NCBI RefSeq assembly: GCF_001411555.2 | Contig: NC_049903.1 | Span: forward strand, 13,621,234-13,685,233 | Direction of reading: 5' to 3' | Source: Juglans regia | Taxonomy: Eukaryota > Streptophyta > Magnoliopsida > Fagales > Juglandaceae | DNA length: 64,000 nt | Part shown: piece by piece, positions 1-11,259 of the stretch | Numbering within the stretch: position 1 is the first letter of the stretch | Layout: each line of letters begins with the position of its first letter | The notes under the pieces: generated by a model | Told to the model about the DNA's origin: nothing | The model's input: the letters and a program-made list of their open reading frames with translations, nothing else | Database searches by the model: none | Position numbers and translations under genes: made by a program

Positions 1-4
1 CTTC

Positions 5-33
5 CCTCACAATGGTTTCGTGCCATTGTGAGG
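5..33. repeat. 11-bp perfect hairpin
   Basis: An 11-base arm CCTCACAATGG (5-15) is followed by a 7-base loop and its exact reverse complement (23-33). Short hairpins of this sort occur inside CACTA-type elements, remnants of which lie at 1.1 and 5.1 kb, but no terminus is visible here, so its origin is open. Confidence 0.6.
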
Positions 34-1110
34 AAATTTTTAACCCCTTCAGCATATGCAGGTGATACAAGTCTATCACCCAAATTCATCCAGCTTTTGT
101 CCATCTAAATAAAAAGAAAACTCGTCAAATTCTTTAATCGGCTCGGTGAACGATGATATGACAGGTTTTGACACGATGTTGTATATACATATGGGATAAG
201 AAAGTGTAAAGAGGGAACTAGGAGGGTGCGAGAAAATCACCGCTAGATTAGGCACGAGGAAGTGATCATGTATGTGGATTTCAACCTTCCATCATCAATA
301 CATATTAATTGATAATTTATGATATGACACAAATATAAAACCCAGTCATTTGTTTAACAGTCTTGTAACCTAACATGATTAACAACTTATAAAAAAGATA
401 TGCATGGAACTCAGCATGACATATAAGTTGAAATAGATACATATATATAACCTCCAAGATTAATATGCAGGACCTAGAAAGATAACGCAATTTAATTCAA
501 TCCATGTTGTTAGTTAGAAGTTGTTGCGATGTAAATTAATCAGATTGGGAGATTAAACCAATCACAAAACATGACAAGTATGATCCCATGCCAAACCACC
601 CAATCCTTCCACTATACCATCCAATATAACTGTCATTTTGATGGAAGACAGTTATAAGCGTTGATTACCACAAAAAGAAGGCACCCAAGCGCTGAGGTAG
701 TTGTATTCACGTACTTTAAAGGCAAGGTCATCAAGTATCAGTAACTAATAATCTGTCATTGAAGTACTCGAAAAAACTCAAAAGAATAATCATCTATATA
801 TTAAAGGAAAAAACAGCTATAAATAGGTCATGGACAAACAAACATAGATGCCTCTCTATGAACATTCCTGAATTCTCAGCACAAAGATTAAATGCTTCCA
901 GCTTATATTTTCCCTCATAGAGAGGAAATTTATTGCATACTATGAAGAATATTCAAAAATTCATGAAGTGAGTAAAAACTGAAACAGAAAATTTCAGTTT
1001 AGTTATAGGAACTATTATTTGTTCTAATCCTTGTCTATAGATGTATGATCTTTCCCAAAAGTGTGTTTTTTTTCTCGGATATCTCGCTCAAAAAAAAAAA
1101 AAAATTCCCC
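34..1110. other. Intergenic, no gene seen
   Basis: This is AT-rich sequence without a credible open reading frame, splice-supported exon or terminal repeat. The short ORFs near 1.02-1.25 kb on both strands lie over a poly-A run and the CACTA remnant and are not credible genes. Confidence 0.6.
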
Positions 1111-1117
1111 CTTTGGA

Positions 1118-1222
1118 AGCCTAGTCGACCAAGAAATCACCGTGAACTTTAAACTTATTGCGGCGATATTAATTCCAGCAGACCAAAAAATCGCCGCATT
1201 AGGCATATTTTTTCATCTAGTG
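1118..1222. mobile_element. Diverged CACTA-type right end
   Basis: This stretch is a diverged copy of the better preserved end at 5240-5335. Both carry, in order, a block GTCGACCAAGAAATC, a block TTATTGCGGCGATATTA, a block TTCCAGCAG, an AAAAATCGCCGCA block, and a T-rich end finishing in TAGTG. TAGTG is the complement of the CACTA terminus. The inner part is cut short and no matching left end was found, so this is a remnant. Members of this group move by a TnpA/TnpD-type DDE transposase, none of which is present here. Confidence 0.6.
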
Positions 1223-2814
1223 ATATGCTGCCATACGATTTTCCACTAACAAGTAAACACATCAGCTTTAAAAAAAAAGATCAGAAATTGATGTCTACAT
1301 TATATGCATGCATCTTGTAATCGTACAGAATTTCTGTTAGAGCAGTCGGAAAATGAATATCTCTAATTTGCATGCATCGTATATTTAATTTGCATATTTC
1401 GAAATATTTAAGAGTATTTATGTTGGTGATTGACAAGGTTAAAGCAGGAGATATATAAACATAATTTATGATGCCTAACTCATTTTTTAAGAAATAAATT
1501 AAGTATGATCAGTAATTCATACTGACAGCTAGCAAAATAAATGTTGCATGAACCATGTATATTTTTATGTATTTAGTTATCTTAGTCGTATAAAAGTCAT
1601 AAAGTTCATACAAGACATTTAGGACATCAGCAAAATATTACATGAAATGAAACGACTATATATGATTAAAGATCGATGCAAATGAAAATGAAAAACTCCC
1701 AAATGACAAGAATTATGTCACATTTCTCTCAACACAGCAAGAGTTTTATATATCAATTACCCTCTAGAATTCATATTTGTGGGGTTGTTTTTTTACTTTT
1801 CTATTATAGTTAGTGGTTGGATCTTGACTTTATTTTTACAATACACTAATGGACCAGCCCAATCTAAGTTTAAGGCACAAATGGTCTTTCCTATCTTTTT
1901 TCTCCTCCACTATATATATATTTATATATATATATATATATAAATATATGAGAAAAGAGAATCACATGAAGTGACCACATCGTTGTGGGAAGGTATAATG
2001 GGTGGATGCAATGAACTAACAGGATATGTAAGACAAGTGTCCTTTAGATTGATCCAACGGCTGGATAATGATGGGGATGGTGTCGACCTTTGGTTAAAGA
2101 GTCTAGTCAGCACATGGTGGTCCAATTATCAAACTGGCAAACTTGTAGCAACATGATGCACAATAATTGTTAATTTTTAACTCTCCCCTAGATGTTGATG
2201 ACTTGGGGAGGCTAGAACTAGTCATCCAATTGAATCTCTATAAGTGTTTATAAAGGGAATTTTGAAATGAACATTACTAGCACAGGTGGAGTTTTCTTGC
2301 AGCCAGCTTTCTGAAAAAGAAAACAATAATAGCACAATCCATAATAAGTACATTATTACTAGGGTAGCAAATTGCCAATTAATTAGTTTGTTGATTTGCT
2401 ACACATGCAAGATAATCTTAGCTATCTCCTTGTTCTTTGTTTATCTTTCCTCAGATTTGTTTTCATAATATAATCCAGCACCACGTGTTTCTGAATGACT
2501 TTGCTATCTTGTAGTTTACTTAGAACTCACCGAGAAAAGATTTGTTTACATGTCCATGGCTGATGCATGGGTTTCCAAATAATTAGCAGGATTTTAATGG
2601 GGTGTTGAATAAATGCAGTCTGAACTAACCTTCTAAGATAATATGAATTTTATCAGCAGATCTAGGTTCAGTTCATGCTGTACGTCAACCAATACAGTAG
2701 CTCCGACTGGTGCTACTGTATTTACTATATATACATACATGCATCATGTATCACTCCACGATCGAAGTTCTATATATATATATATACATATATGTATATA
2801 TACACAATATAAGA
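1223..2814. other. Intergenic, AT-rich
   Basis: No gene is seen. It includes an (AT)n tract around 1911-1948, and an AT tract at 2771-2805 directly upstream of the MLP pseudogene start. The ORFs at 1.92-2.16 kb on both strands are short and unlike any family I recognise. The last few hundred bases would be the promoter side of the MLP copy, but I see no convincing TATA box distinct from the AT microsatellite. Confidence 0.5.
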
Positions 2815-3428
2815 ATGGTGTCCGTTGGCAAGCTTGATGTAGAAGTTGAGGTGAAGTCTGATGCAGATAAGGTCTGGGGAATCATTAAGGATTCTGTCAC
2901 CATCCAACCAGCTAGCATGCCCTAATGACTACCAGGTGTGAAGTTCTTGAAGGCGATGGCTAGTGTATTGGTTCTGTTCGCCTAATCACATATGGGGAAG
3001 GTAATTATATTTGGTTCATTTCTTGTACCTACATGTAAAACTGCAAGGTTTAATTAATGCAGTAACTGAGCTGCATATTGCCTTCTTTTGATCATTTTAA
3101 ACAAATATGTATTGTTTTGTTTTGTTAATTTTTGGCTTGTCTGTTTTTATTTCCAGGTTCTCCTATTGTCAAGATTTCTAAGGAGAAGATCGACAATTTT
3201 GATTAAGCAAACAAGACAGTTGCTTTTACTGTGATCGATGGGGACCATTTGAAATTCATATATTATTTCAAATGCCACATTACTGTGACTCCAAAGGGAG
3301 ATGGTAGCCTGGCAATATGGCTATGCGAGTTTCAAAAGACTACTGACGAGGTTCCAGATCCACACGTCAGTAAGGACTTTGTAGAGAAGAACTTCAAGGA
3401 GCTGGACGAGCTTGGCCTCAAGCAATAA
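2815..3428 (+). pseudogene. Bet v 1 / major latex protein (MLP)-like pseudogene
   Basis: This is a two-exon relic of the MLP branch of the Bet v 1 fold family, small cytosolic proteins with a hydrophobic ligand cavity. Exon 1 (2815-3000) opens with MVSVGKLDVEVEVKSDADKVW, a typical MLP N-terminus. A 156-bp intron (3001-3156, GTAATT...TTCCAG) follows at a glycine codon in the glycine-rich loop (YGEGSP). Exon 2 (3157-3428) contains KISKEKIDNFD, VIDGDHLKF, FKCHITVTPKGDGS and a C-terminus ending LDELGLKQ, so overall size matches the family (about 150 residues). It is broken by a stop at 2923-2925, a shift of frame shortly after it, a TAG at 2961-2963 and a TAA at 3204-3206. The splice sites are intact, so the gene probably died recently. 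The family call is firm; expression is doubtful. Confidence 0.88.
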
Positions 3429-5099
3429 TAGAGGCAATTTTGGGTCTGATACATATATGGGGATATTTGAATATTTATGGTCTAATAAATAGCACAAGTA
3501 GTAGTTTGCAGTGCAGTACCCTGTCCAATCCGTAACGTACGTGTTTCTTAAATAATATCGACAGTTAGTTAGCCCTATAAAGTTAATGTTACTGTATGTG
3601 TTAAAATCTATGGTAGGTGGATTAGATTTTCCATTAGAAGAACACAATTATAGACTCTGTAACTGGAAATTGAGAGCTTCTTCTAGTATTACAAACAGGG
3701 CTCTGTTATGACTTATTGAGAGCTTCTGCTGTAAATAAAAATTTTTATTTCTCACTCTTGATGTTCATGGGAAAAATAATTAAGTTATGCACCCTACCAT
3801 TTGGACAATTCCTGGGAAAATTGTATGATCTTTTGACATTTTCCAAATTAGAAAGAGGGCCCAGCTGATTATTATTAGCAAGTAATTCACGTGGGGATAG
3901 ATATATCTATGTTTTTTTTTTCTCGATCTCAATCAGTACTAGCCTAAACCTATATATGTATGAGATGTTTATGACAAGACCTCGCCTACTTCATGTTTGG
4001 ACGAGTGAACCTAATTCTGCAGTCCATTGACAGGAGCCCATCACATTCAGTCTATGCAACCCTCCTTTAATTCCAAGTTGCCAACCTCATCAATGGCATT
4101 TCCTACTGTGACTGTGAGCAGCAATATTATTGGTTTGAAAATGATATTTACAATCACCCTAATTCCAAAAGTATATATTAATAATGATAAACAATAGTAC
4201 AAATGGAAGCTAACGCATCATGCATCATCTCCGGCCCCTGGCCCCTGGCCCCTGGCCCCTGGCTAACTAGGGAACCCACCAACAAAACAGCCAAATTAAT
4301 GACGTATATATAGAGGCCAAGAAGAAGCCCACACTTGGAACAAAGCATAGCAACAAATGAAGCAGAAGTAAATTTGTGCATCCCTACATCCAAAACGGCA
4401 AAAAAATCCAGCACCTAACCCTTATAACACAGCAGCAGAGCACACAATGGCAACGCCAGTACCACTTAGGAGCGAACAGTTTGTAACTTCAAGTTACCCA
4501 TCATTTTCACTAATTTTGAATGGGTGACAGTTTGGAACTTCAAAGACGGTCGAAGAAGACAAACACAAACAATGCACTAGGAAGGGGCGATGAATAAAAG
4601 GGAAAAAATAGATACAGATCAACAAAAAAAAATTCACTCAGAAACGAGGATACGCAGAGTGCAGTTAATTTAGACACTCTTAATCAGTACCCATTTTCAA
4701 AATGCATAATTTTTGCAATAACCAACTCATGCGCCTATGAAGGGGGAGAACTATTTCTTAAAGGGAACCACAGATACCTGTCAATGGACGATCTCGACCG
4801 CCGATATTGGCCTTCCTAAAACAATCACTCGAAACCGGACCGCGGGGAGGCACTGACTATGGTACGCAGTTGGTGTCTGTGACTCTGGAATGAGGGGCCT
4901 GGGATTTTCAGCTCCACAATCGCCGGGTGCAAACAGGGGCTTCTGACTGGTAGGCAAAAATGGGGACGAAGGATTTCGGCATTTGGGGGGAAATCGTGAT
5001 TTGGGGGGGAAATCTCTGATTTCTGTGGAGGTTTTGGCGCCGAGATGGATAAAGCGAGATTTGGCAGCGAAATTGTGCGTCGGGAGAAGGATTTAACAT
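3429..5099. other. Intergenic, with a minisatellite
   Basis: The first ~150 bases are likely the 3' flank of the MLP relic (an AATAAA-like TAATAAA near 3483). The rest has no credible gene. From about 4890 the base composition becomes GC-richer and leads into the CACTA-type end at 5.1-5.3 kb, so part of it may be interior of that element. Confidence 0.45.
4233..4263. repeat. 7-bp minisatellite GGCCCCT x 4.4
   Basis: Four perfect head-to-tail copies of GGCCCCT followed by GGC. It is strongly GC-rich in an otherwise AT-rich flank and likely length-polymorphic. Confidence 0.9.
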
Positions 5100-5335
5100 T
5101 TTACGGCGGTCTAATTCGCCGTAGTTATCATTAAAATCGCTGCAAAAGTAGAAATAATATTTGCGTTGAAATTTTACGTCGCAATTAGCATTAAAATCGC
5201 CGCAAAAAACTCGAAAAAAAATGTTTCAGTTGGAAGCTGCGTCGACCAAGAAATCGCCGCGAATAACGACTTATTGCGGCGATATTAGTTCCAGCAGTCC
5301 AAAAATCGCCGCAATAGGGCCTTTTTCTTGTAGTG
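5100..5335. mobile_element. CACTA-type transposon right end
   Basis: The sequence ends in GGCCTTTTTCTTGTAGTG, the reverse complement of a CACTACAAGAAAAAGGCC terminus typical of plant CACTA elements. The subterminal part holds repeated ATCGCCGC / GCGGCGAT blocks in both orientations (for example near 5150-5215 and 5250-5320), as expected for transposase-binding repeats. The 3 bp beyond (CCT, 5336-5338) would be the target duplication, but a matching left end preceded by CCT was not found. It is a truncated or non-autonomous copy. Confidence 0.7.
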
Positions 5336-5366
5336 CCTATGACACTATAGCTAGACCGGTGCTTCA

Positions 5367-5423
5367 CTTGGAAGTAATTCTTCCCTTAAATCAGCTGCAT
5401 ATGAAGAATATTAGCTATTAAGC
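5367..5423. repeat. 57-bp exact repeat, copy 1 of 2
   Basis: Identical over 57 bases to 48228-48284 (starting CTTGGAAGTAATTC, ending TATTAAGC), in the same orientation and 43 kb away. The flanks on both sides are unrelated. It lies between a CACTA right end (5335) and a CACTA left end (5450). Confidence 0.9.
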
Positions 5424-5449
5424 TGATAGATAGATATATATATATCTAT

Positions 5450-5640
5450 CACTATAAGAAAAAAGGGTTTGCCCGGCGATTTTTATAGTGTTGCAAAAGG
5501 GAACGCCGCATTAGATGATTTTTTATGGCGATTTTTTTACCGTCGCTGAAAACCGTTGAGAAACCTGATTCTTGGAGTTACTTTAACTAGTTGTAGCGAT
5601 ATTAAGCTAGACTTCCTAAAGTAAAGAATAGTACTTCAAT
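5450..5640. mobile_element. CACTA-type transposon left end
   Basis: Begins CACTATAAGAAAAAAGGG and continues with GCGATTTTT and CCGCATTAG-type subterminal blocks, like the end at 5.1-5.3 kb but in opposite orientation. A matching right end was not found downstream, so its inner boundary is approximate. Confidence 0.55.
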
Positions 5641-6457
5641 TCTGAATAATTCTTAACACGAAAATGCGAGTATTTTTATAAATTATTTTATAAAAATATT
5701 TTTCATTAATTGAAATATAGTACTTATGTAAAATATTATAAAAAATATTGTGGATAAATGATTTTCCTTATTCCAATCATGATCTGAATCTTGATCATAA
5801 AAATAAAAACACTCAATATTTTATTAAATTCTTCTAATTTTTGTGAAATTATGATTTACCCTAAAAGTTTGAGTAGTCGGGAAGAGAAAAATTACTTATT
5901 TGTATTATATTCTTAATACTCTCTCACGAGTGGATCTAACATGTGGAATATTTAATTAAATTTGATAGAGTATAAAGTTAGGGTTCGAACTCAAGACTTC
6001 TACTCTGATATCATGTTAAATAACCACTACCTCGTCCAAAAAATTTAATCTGATGAGAAGCAGTAGATTGAATTATTTATATGATATTCTTAATAACCTA
6101 TTAATCTTTGTTAACTTTCATAGTTGGAATGCATTGACTCGTGTTGTTTTCTTAGGCTGTCGACCTATTCTTCAAAAGAATATGATAAAGTTGATATTTT
6201 TTTTTTCATCAAGTGAGGTTACGTACACTTACCATTACCAAGATTTCTCAAAAACTATTACCTAGTGATACAATTTTTTCTTACTTCCTATCCTTATCCA
6301 TTATTACCATTGATGTTATATTAAACAGATACTTATGTTAAATGTGGGCCCCATGAAATCATATAAGAAACATGTCTTTAATTCTCCAATCGACACGCAT
6401 GACATACTGGAATTTCATAGCAATAGGATTAGGAAGGAAATCTCAATATGACTGTAA
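5641..6457. other. Intergenic, AT-rich
   Basis: No gene or terminal repeat recognised. The 70-codon ORF at 6053-6265 has no family resemblance. Confidence 0.5.
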
Positions 6458-6772
6458 GCTCTTGGATATTGAGTTAAATTGAGATGACTTAAGTTTTTTA
6501 TGAATAGTAATAAATTGAGTTAATGGTGGAGTGAATTTTATGGAGCCTACCTAAAATGAGTTTATATGTATTTAGATATTAATATGAGTTTATATATATT
6601 TATAAAAAATTGAAAAAAGTTGTGAATTTTGTATGTAAAGAGATGTTAAATTGAAAAAGATTGTAGATCTTATATATAAAGAGGTTTGGAGTTAAAATAA
6701 ATTTAATAATTTGAAAGTTGGATGTTTAGATGTTAAATTCAACTTTGAACTGTCTAAATTTCAAACGGGCCC
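6458..6772. mobile_element. Harbinger/Tourist-type MITE, copy 1
   Basis: A 315-bp element bounded by TAA on both sides (6455-6457 and 6773-6775). The right terminus CAAACGGGCCC is the family's terminal repeat, and the left terminus is decayed. The interior has the family's TGAATAGTAATAAATTGAG, ATTGAAAAAAGTTGT and GAGATG tracts seen also at 32.8, 38.7 and 42.8 kb. TTA/TAA target duplications and GGGCC...GGCCC ends indicate PIF/Harbinger mobilisation. No coding capacity. Confidence 0.75.
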
Positions 6773-6775
6773 TAA

Positions 6776-7523
6776 GTCTATTCATTTTACAGTAATCTCG
6801 CTTACGCAAAGAGTTCAAATGCAAGAATTATGATGATAATATTCTTACAACGAATATAGCTTTTTTTTATTCAGAAGTATTAAATTTATACGCTAATTAT
6901 ATATAAAAAAGTTTATATATTAATGAGATTTAATATAATATGTTAAATCTATTTTATATTAAAAAAATTCACAATACGATGAATTATAACATTAGATATT
7001 TTTGTTTGCATATTATTTTAATTTCTATTTATTCGAGTCTCCGTTTATGACTTACGTGACATTTGTATATAAAGAGAAATCAAACATAAAAAGAATTAAA
7101 AGGAATTACTGAATCTGAAGGACTGACTGACTCATCATGTCCTATAGGTAATGAATTTTGAATTTTAATTTTGAGTTGACTCATCTCGTCCGAATCAACA
7201 TATCATGATCTCCTCCCCTTCTTTTCTAGGACGGAAAAGAGATATAGGTCCAAAACCTGGATTTAAAGCTAGGGAAGGGTCAAAGCTAGGGAAGGGTCAT
7301 GGTTCTTCGAGAAAATCGACATCTTTTTCAAACAAAATAACGAATCAATGACCTTGAAAAAAGAAAACAAAACATTAATCATGACCCACGAATTAATAAT
7401 TAATTGCATGCGATTCAGTACGTACTTTCAATACTGGAAAATTATCATCCACATGAACTCAATCAATGATATGATCAGTTCATGAAAGAGAAGAAATTAG
7501 TAGAAAGAGTAGGTTTTAATTAC
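6776..7523. other. Intergenic / putative intron side of the orphan kinase exon
   Basis: AT-rich. If the exon at 7524-7662 is functional, this would be its first intron (minus strand), but no downstream LRR-coding exon was found between here and the left window edge. It contains a perfect 17-bp tandem duplication at 7265-7298 (unit AAAGCTAGGGAAGGGTC). Confidence 0.45.
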
Positions 7524-7662
7524 CTTCATCATCAGGAAGACGCCCTGCTACTCCACCTTGTGTCTTCACTTTGAAAACTCCCACCAAAACAATTAGCAAT
7601 ACGAGCGTACTTTTAAGACTCAAGCCAATCGGCATTGCTACTTTCTGAGCTTGTATCGCCAT
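7524..7662 (-). CDS. LRR receptor-like kinase, exon 1 (signal peptide), orphan
   Basis: From ATG (7662-7660, minus) a 46-residue stretch encodes a basic start (MAIQAQKVAM), a hydrophobic signal-peptide core (STLVLLIVLVGVF), and then GRLPDDEG ending at a phase-1 donor GAAG|GTAATT (exon end 7524). In plant LRR-VIII receptor kinases (the At1g07650/At1g53430 group) the mature protein starts with an LP-D/E-DEV-AL segment and the first intron splits that Val codon in phase 1, which fits well. These are plasma-membrane kinases with LRR and malectin-like ectodomains. No later exon of the gene is visible to the left, so it is a dismembered copy, or the rest lies outside the window or is lost. The next kinase piece (44976-45362) is on the same strand but on the wrong side to belong to this exon. 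Moderate certainty. Confidence 0.5.
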
Positions 7663-7825
7663 TTTCCCCCAGCTCCAACGCCTTGAGGTGACGATGATCT
7701 CTAGCTTCCAAACATGTGCTGTAGTACGCGGTATGGACAAGATGATATATATATATATATATACACACACAGACAATATGATATGAATCTGTAGAAATGT
7801 AATTCTTTGAACCCACAATCAATTT

Positions 7826-8421
7826 GAAAATTCACTCAAGAAAACCAAAATCAAGTCAATAGATAGAGAATCTAGACCCGTTGAGAACTCGTTTCAAGAA
7901 TCTAGATTATATTAAAATCTAGACCCGTTGAAGAATCTGTTTCAAGAACCTAGATTATAAAGAGGAACGCCACAAATGTTGTGATTTATCCTTGATAAAT
8001 TCAAAAGTTCAATCAAGAACAAGAAGAGTAAACTCAACTCACAATAAAAATTCAATATTGTCTAAACCTTAAAATAAGGCTACTAAGATTATTTAAACCA
8101 AAACCTAATTAAATCCCTAACCAAAATAAAGCCATTTCTCCCAAAAATACCCCTGAATGAATAGTGCCGTGCTACAATCATTCGGCAACAGTAATTCTGC
8201 TACAGTACTTCTTGAAACCCTAGTTCCTAAAAAGTAAATTTCCAAATAAGCCATTGGCCACAATACAAAACCTTCCCAAAATCCTAGTTCATAAGAAATA
8301 AGACATATGTGGGCCAAGCATTCTCAAGCCCATTTATTCTAAACTAATAAAATAAATCATTTAACAAATTGAAAGCCTTCAATAACAATAGGCCCAAACA
8401 ATAACTCTAAGTCATGTCTTT
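7826..8421 (-). repeat. Probable 3' LTR of the gypsy element
   Basis: It starts (plus strand) TGAAAATTCACTC and ends near TTTTACA, directly beyond the 3' end of the gypsy coding region. Read on the minus strand it has the look of an LTR: GTTGAGTTTACTCTTC... and a CAACATTTGTGGCG tract before the end. It contains a 47-bp-period direct repeat (7871 and 7918) built on TCTAGACCCGTTGA. The boundaries are approximate because no second LTR could be aligned. Confidence 0.5.
7871..7962. repeat. 47-bp-period tandem duplication in the LTR
   Basis: TCTAGACCCGTTGA recurs at 7871 and 7918, each followed by CTCGTTTCAAGAATCTAGATTAT-like sequence with small differences. Two units. Confidence 0.8.
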
Positions 8422-8432
8422 TACAACTTGAA

Positions 8433-10200
8433 TCAAGTGGAGCAAAACTGGTTCTCCAATTCTTTCATACCCATCTTGAGTGTTGGGCTCTTGCTAGCTT
8501 CATCCCAAATGGATTGTTCTAATCCTTGCATTTCTTCCTTGATCTTCTTAGTTTTTGATATTGTAATTGGCTCATCTGGAACTTGCAAAGGATTTTTAAG
8601 ACTAGACCAACCTTGGTTCCCATCATTCCCCTTTTCCTCAAAAGGATTTAGCCTCGAATCTTCACCTACATCAAAAGGAAAAAGATCAGAAACATTGAAA
8701 GTAACAAAAATATTATACTCACTTGTAATGTTCACTTTATATGCATTGTCATTAATTTTATTGAGAATTTGGAAAGGTCCATCTACTTGAGGATGCAACT
8801 TAGTACTTCTATGGGCTGGGTCTTTTTTTGCGCATGTGAACCCAAACTCAATCTCCTGGTTCAAAGATGACATGCCTTCGCCCTTTATTGGCTTGGAAAG
8901 CAACTCTTTCATTCTTTCGGGCAATTTGAAGTCGTACTCTCTCATGAAGTGACTTCACCAACTCCGCCTTGTTTTGTCCATCCAAGCTACTCCTGCCATC
9001 AACAGGTAAATGCATTAAATCTAAAGGAGTAAGTGGATTAAAACTATAAATAATTTCAAAAGGAGAATATGAAGTAGTAGTATGCATGACCCTATTATAT
9101 GCAAACTCTATAAATGACAAACAATCCTCCCAAGTTTTTAAATTCTTATGAACAACAATGCGTAAAAGCTGAGTTAAAGTCCTATTAACTACTTTAGTTT
9201 GACCATTAGTCTATGAGTGACAAGTAGTGGAAAATAAGAGTTTAGTACCTAATTTCCTCCACAATACCTTCCAAAAGTAGTTAAGGAATTTAACATCCCT
9301 ATCAGAAACAATACTCCTGGGTACACCATGGAGTCGCACTATCTCCCTGAAAAACAAGTCAGTTATGTTTGTGGCATCATCTGTTTTATGGTATAGAATG
9401 AAATGTGTCAATTTACTAAATCTATCCACAACTACAAAAATAGAATATCTACCCCGTTTTGTTATAGGCAGCCCCAAAATACAATCCATAGATATGTCTA
9501 CTCATGACTCACTAGGAACGGGTAAGGGTGTATACAACCCATATGGCATAACCTTAGATTTGGCCTTTCTACATGTAATGCACCTGCCACAAATGCGATT
9601 GACATCTCTCTTCATCTTAGGCCAAAATAAATGTTCATGCAAAATATCTAAAATTTTCTTGACACCAAAGTGTCCAATTAATCCCCCATCATGTGCCTCA
9701 CGTACCAATAACTCACGCATAGAACAACTTGGCACACAAAGTTTGCTCTCTTTAAACAAATAACTATCATACTTGTAAAACTTACCAAATGCCACCTTAT
9801 CACATGCCATATACACATCAGAAAATTCAGCGTCATCGGCATACATGTCTTTCACATATTCAAACCCAAGCATTTTAGCACTCATAGAAGTAAGAAATAC
9901 ATACCTTTGAGATAGAGCATTGGCAACAATGCTCTCCTTACCTTGCTTGTAACGGATGACATATGGAAATGTCTCAATATATTCCATCCATCTAGCATAC
10001 ATTTTATTCAACTTACCTTGACCCTTGAGATGCTTCAATGATTCATGATCGATGTGGATCACAAATTCCCTAGGCCACAGGTAGTGCTGCCAAGTTTCTA
10101 ATGCACAAACAAGAGCATAAAGTTCTTTGTCATAAGTAGAGTACTTTAGGGACGCCCCACTTAGTTTCTCACTGAAGAAGGTTATGAGCCACCTATCCTA
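8433..10200 (-). pseudogene. Gypsy pol: RNase H tail, integrase and C-terminal region
   Basis: Read right to left on the minus strand: an RNase H tail ([10 protein letters not shown], about 10060), the HHCC integrase zinc finger (GHFGVKKIL...[11 protein letters not shown]), the catalytic core ([33 protein letters not shown]), then EFAYNR and a tail VDGPFQILNKINDNAYKV...FNVSDLFPF. It is broken by several stops (for example between 9502 and 9489, and near 9211 and 8848) and by frame changes. The conserved catalytic Glu in the Q-T-E-V-V-N-R block reads Lys, so the D,D-E triad is incomplete. Integrase inserts the cDNA copy into host chromatin; this one could not. Confidence 0.85.
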
Positions 10201-10608
10201 CATCAAAACAGTTCCAATCTCTATTCTTGAGGCATCACATTCAATCTCAAAAGTTTTATTAAAATCAGGTAATCCTAACACAGGTGTAGAGCACAACATT
10301 TCTTTAATAGTGGCAAAAGCATTCTCTTGATCAGCCCCGATGAAACCCAACATTCTTTTTAATTACCTCAGTGAGTGGTGCATAATGGTGCTAAAGTCTT
10401 TAACAAAATGCTGATAAAAGCTAATTAAGTCATGAAAAATTTTTATCTCATTGATGCTTTTTGGTGTTGGCCACTTCTTGATGGTCTTAACTTTCTCTTT
10501 ATCCACCTCAATACCTTTTGTACTAAAACATAACTAAGAAAAACAATTTTTTCCATGCAAAAGATACATTTCTTGAAATTAGCATACAACTTTTCACATC
10601 TCAACACA

Positions 10609-11247
10609 TCAAACACATCTCAAATGCTCAATATGTTCATTTAAGTCCTTGTTGTACACTAGGATATCATCAAAGTACACAACCACAAACTTGCCTATGA
10701 ACGCATGTAGGACATGGTTCATTAATCTCATGAAAGTACTAGGCGCATTTGTAAGTCCAAATGGCATAACCAACAATTCATAAAACCAATACTTAGTCTT
10801 AAAAACAGTTTTCCATTCATCACCCTCTTTTATTCTAATTTGATGATATCCATTTTTAAGATCAATTTTACTGAAAATACATGAGCCATGCAATTCATCA
10901 AGCATATCATTTAATTTAGGAATGGGATGGCAATACTTTACCGTGATATTGTTGACCGCCCTGCAATCAACGCACATCCTCCACGTCCAAACCTTCTTTG
11001 GCACTAGTAGCACTGGTACTGCACATGGGCCCATGCTCTCCCTCACAAACCCCTTACTCATCAAATCCTCAACTTGCATTTGAAGCTCCTTTGTCTCCTC
11101 TGGATTACTCCTATAGACTGATCGATTTGGAATAGCAGCTCCGGGTACAAAATCAATCTGGTGCTCAATGCCTTTAATGGGTGGCAACTCATTTGACATC
11201 TCCTCTGAGAATACATCCTCAAACTCATGCAACAAATAAATAGCCAA
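10609..11247 (-). pseudogene. Gypsy pol: reverse transcriptase
   Basis: An open 212-codon stretch covering the fingers and palm of a Ty3/gypsy reverse transcriptase. It has GIEHQIDFVPGAAIPNRSVY (the entry segment), VPVLLVPKK, CVDCRAVNNITV, FSKIDLKNGYHQIRI and VVYFDDILVYN; the FDD catalytic motif is intact. It is interrupted just downstream (10200-10609) by stops and frame changes before the RNase H part. The enzyme copies element RNA to DNA in virus-like particles. Confidence 0.88.
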
Positions 11248-11259
11248 ACTAGGAAAAGA

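Noticed and set aside
5100..5335. ATCGCCGC/GCGGCGAT blocks as a CRISPR-like array
   Set aside because: The blocks are irregularly spaced, occur in both orientations, and end in a CACTA terminus; the genome is a plant.
7516..7818. The full 100-codon minus ORF as the kinase start
   Set aside because: The N-terminal part is encoded by an AT/AC microsatellite and has no signal-peptide logic; the internal Met at 7662 gives a proper signal peptide.
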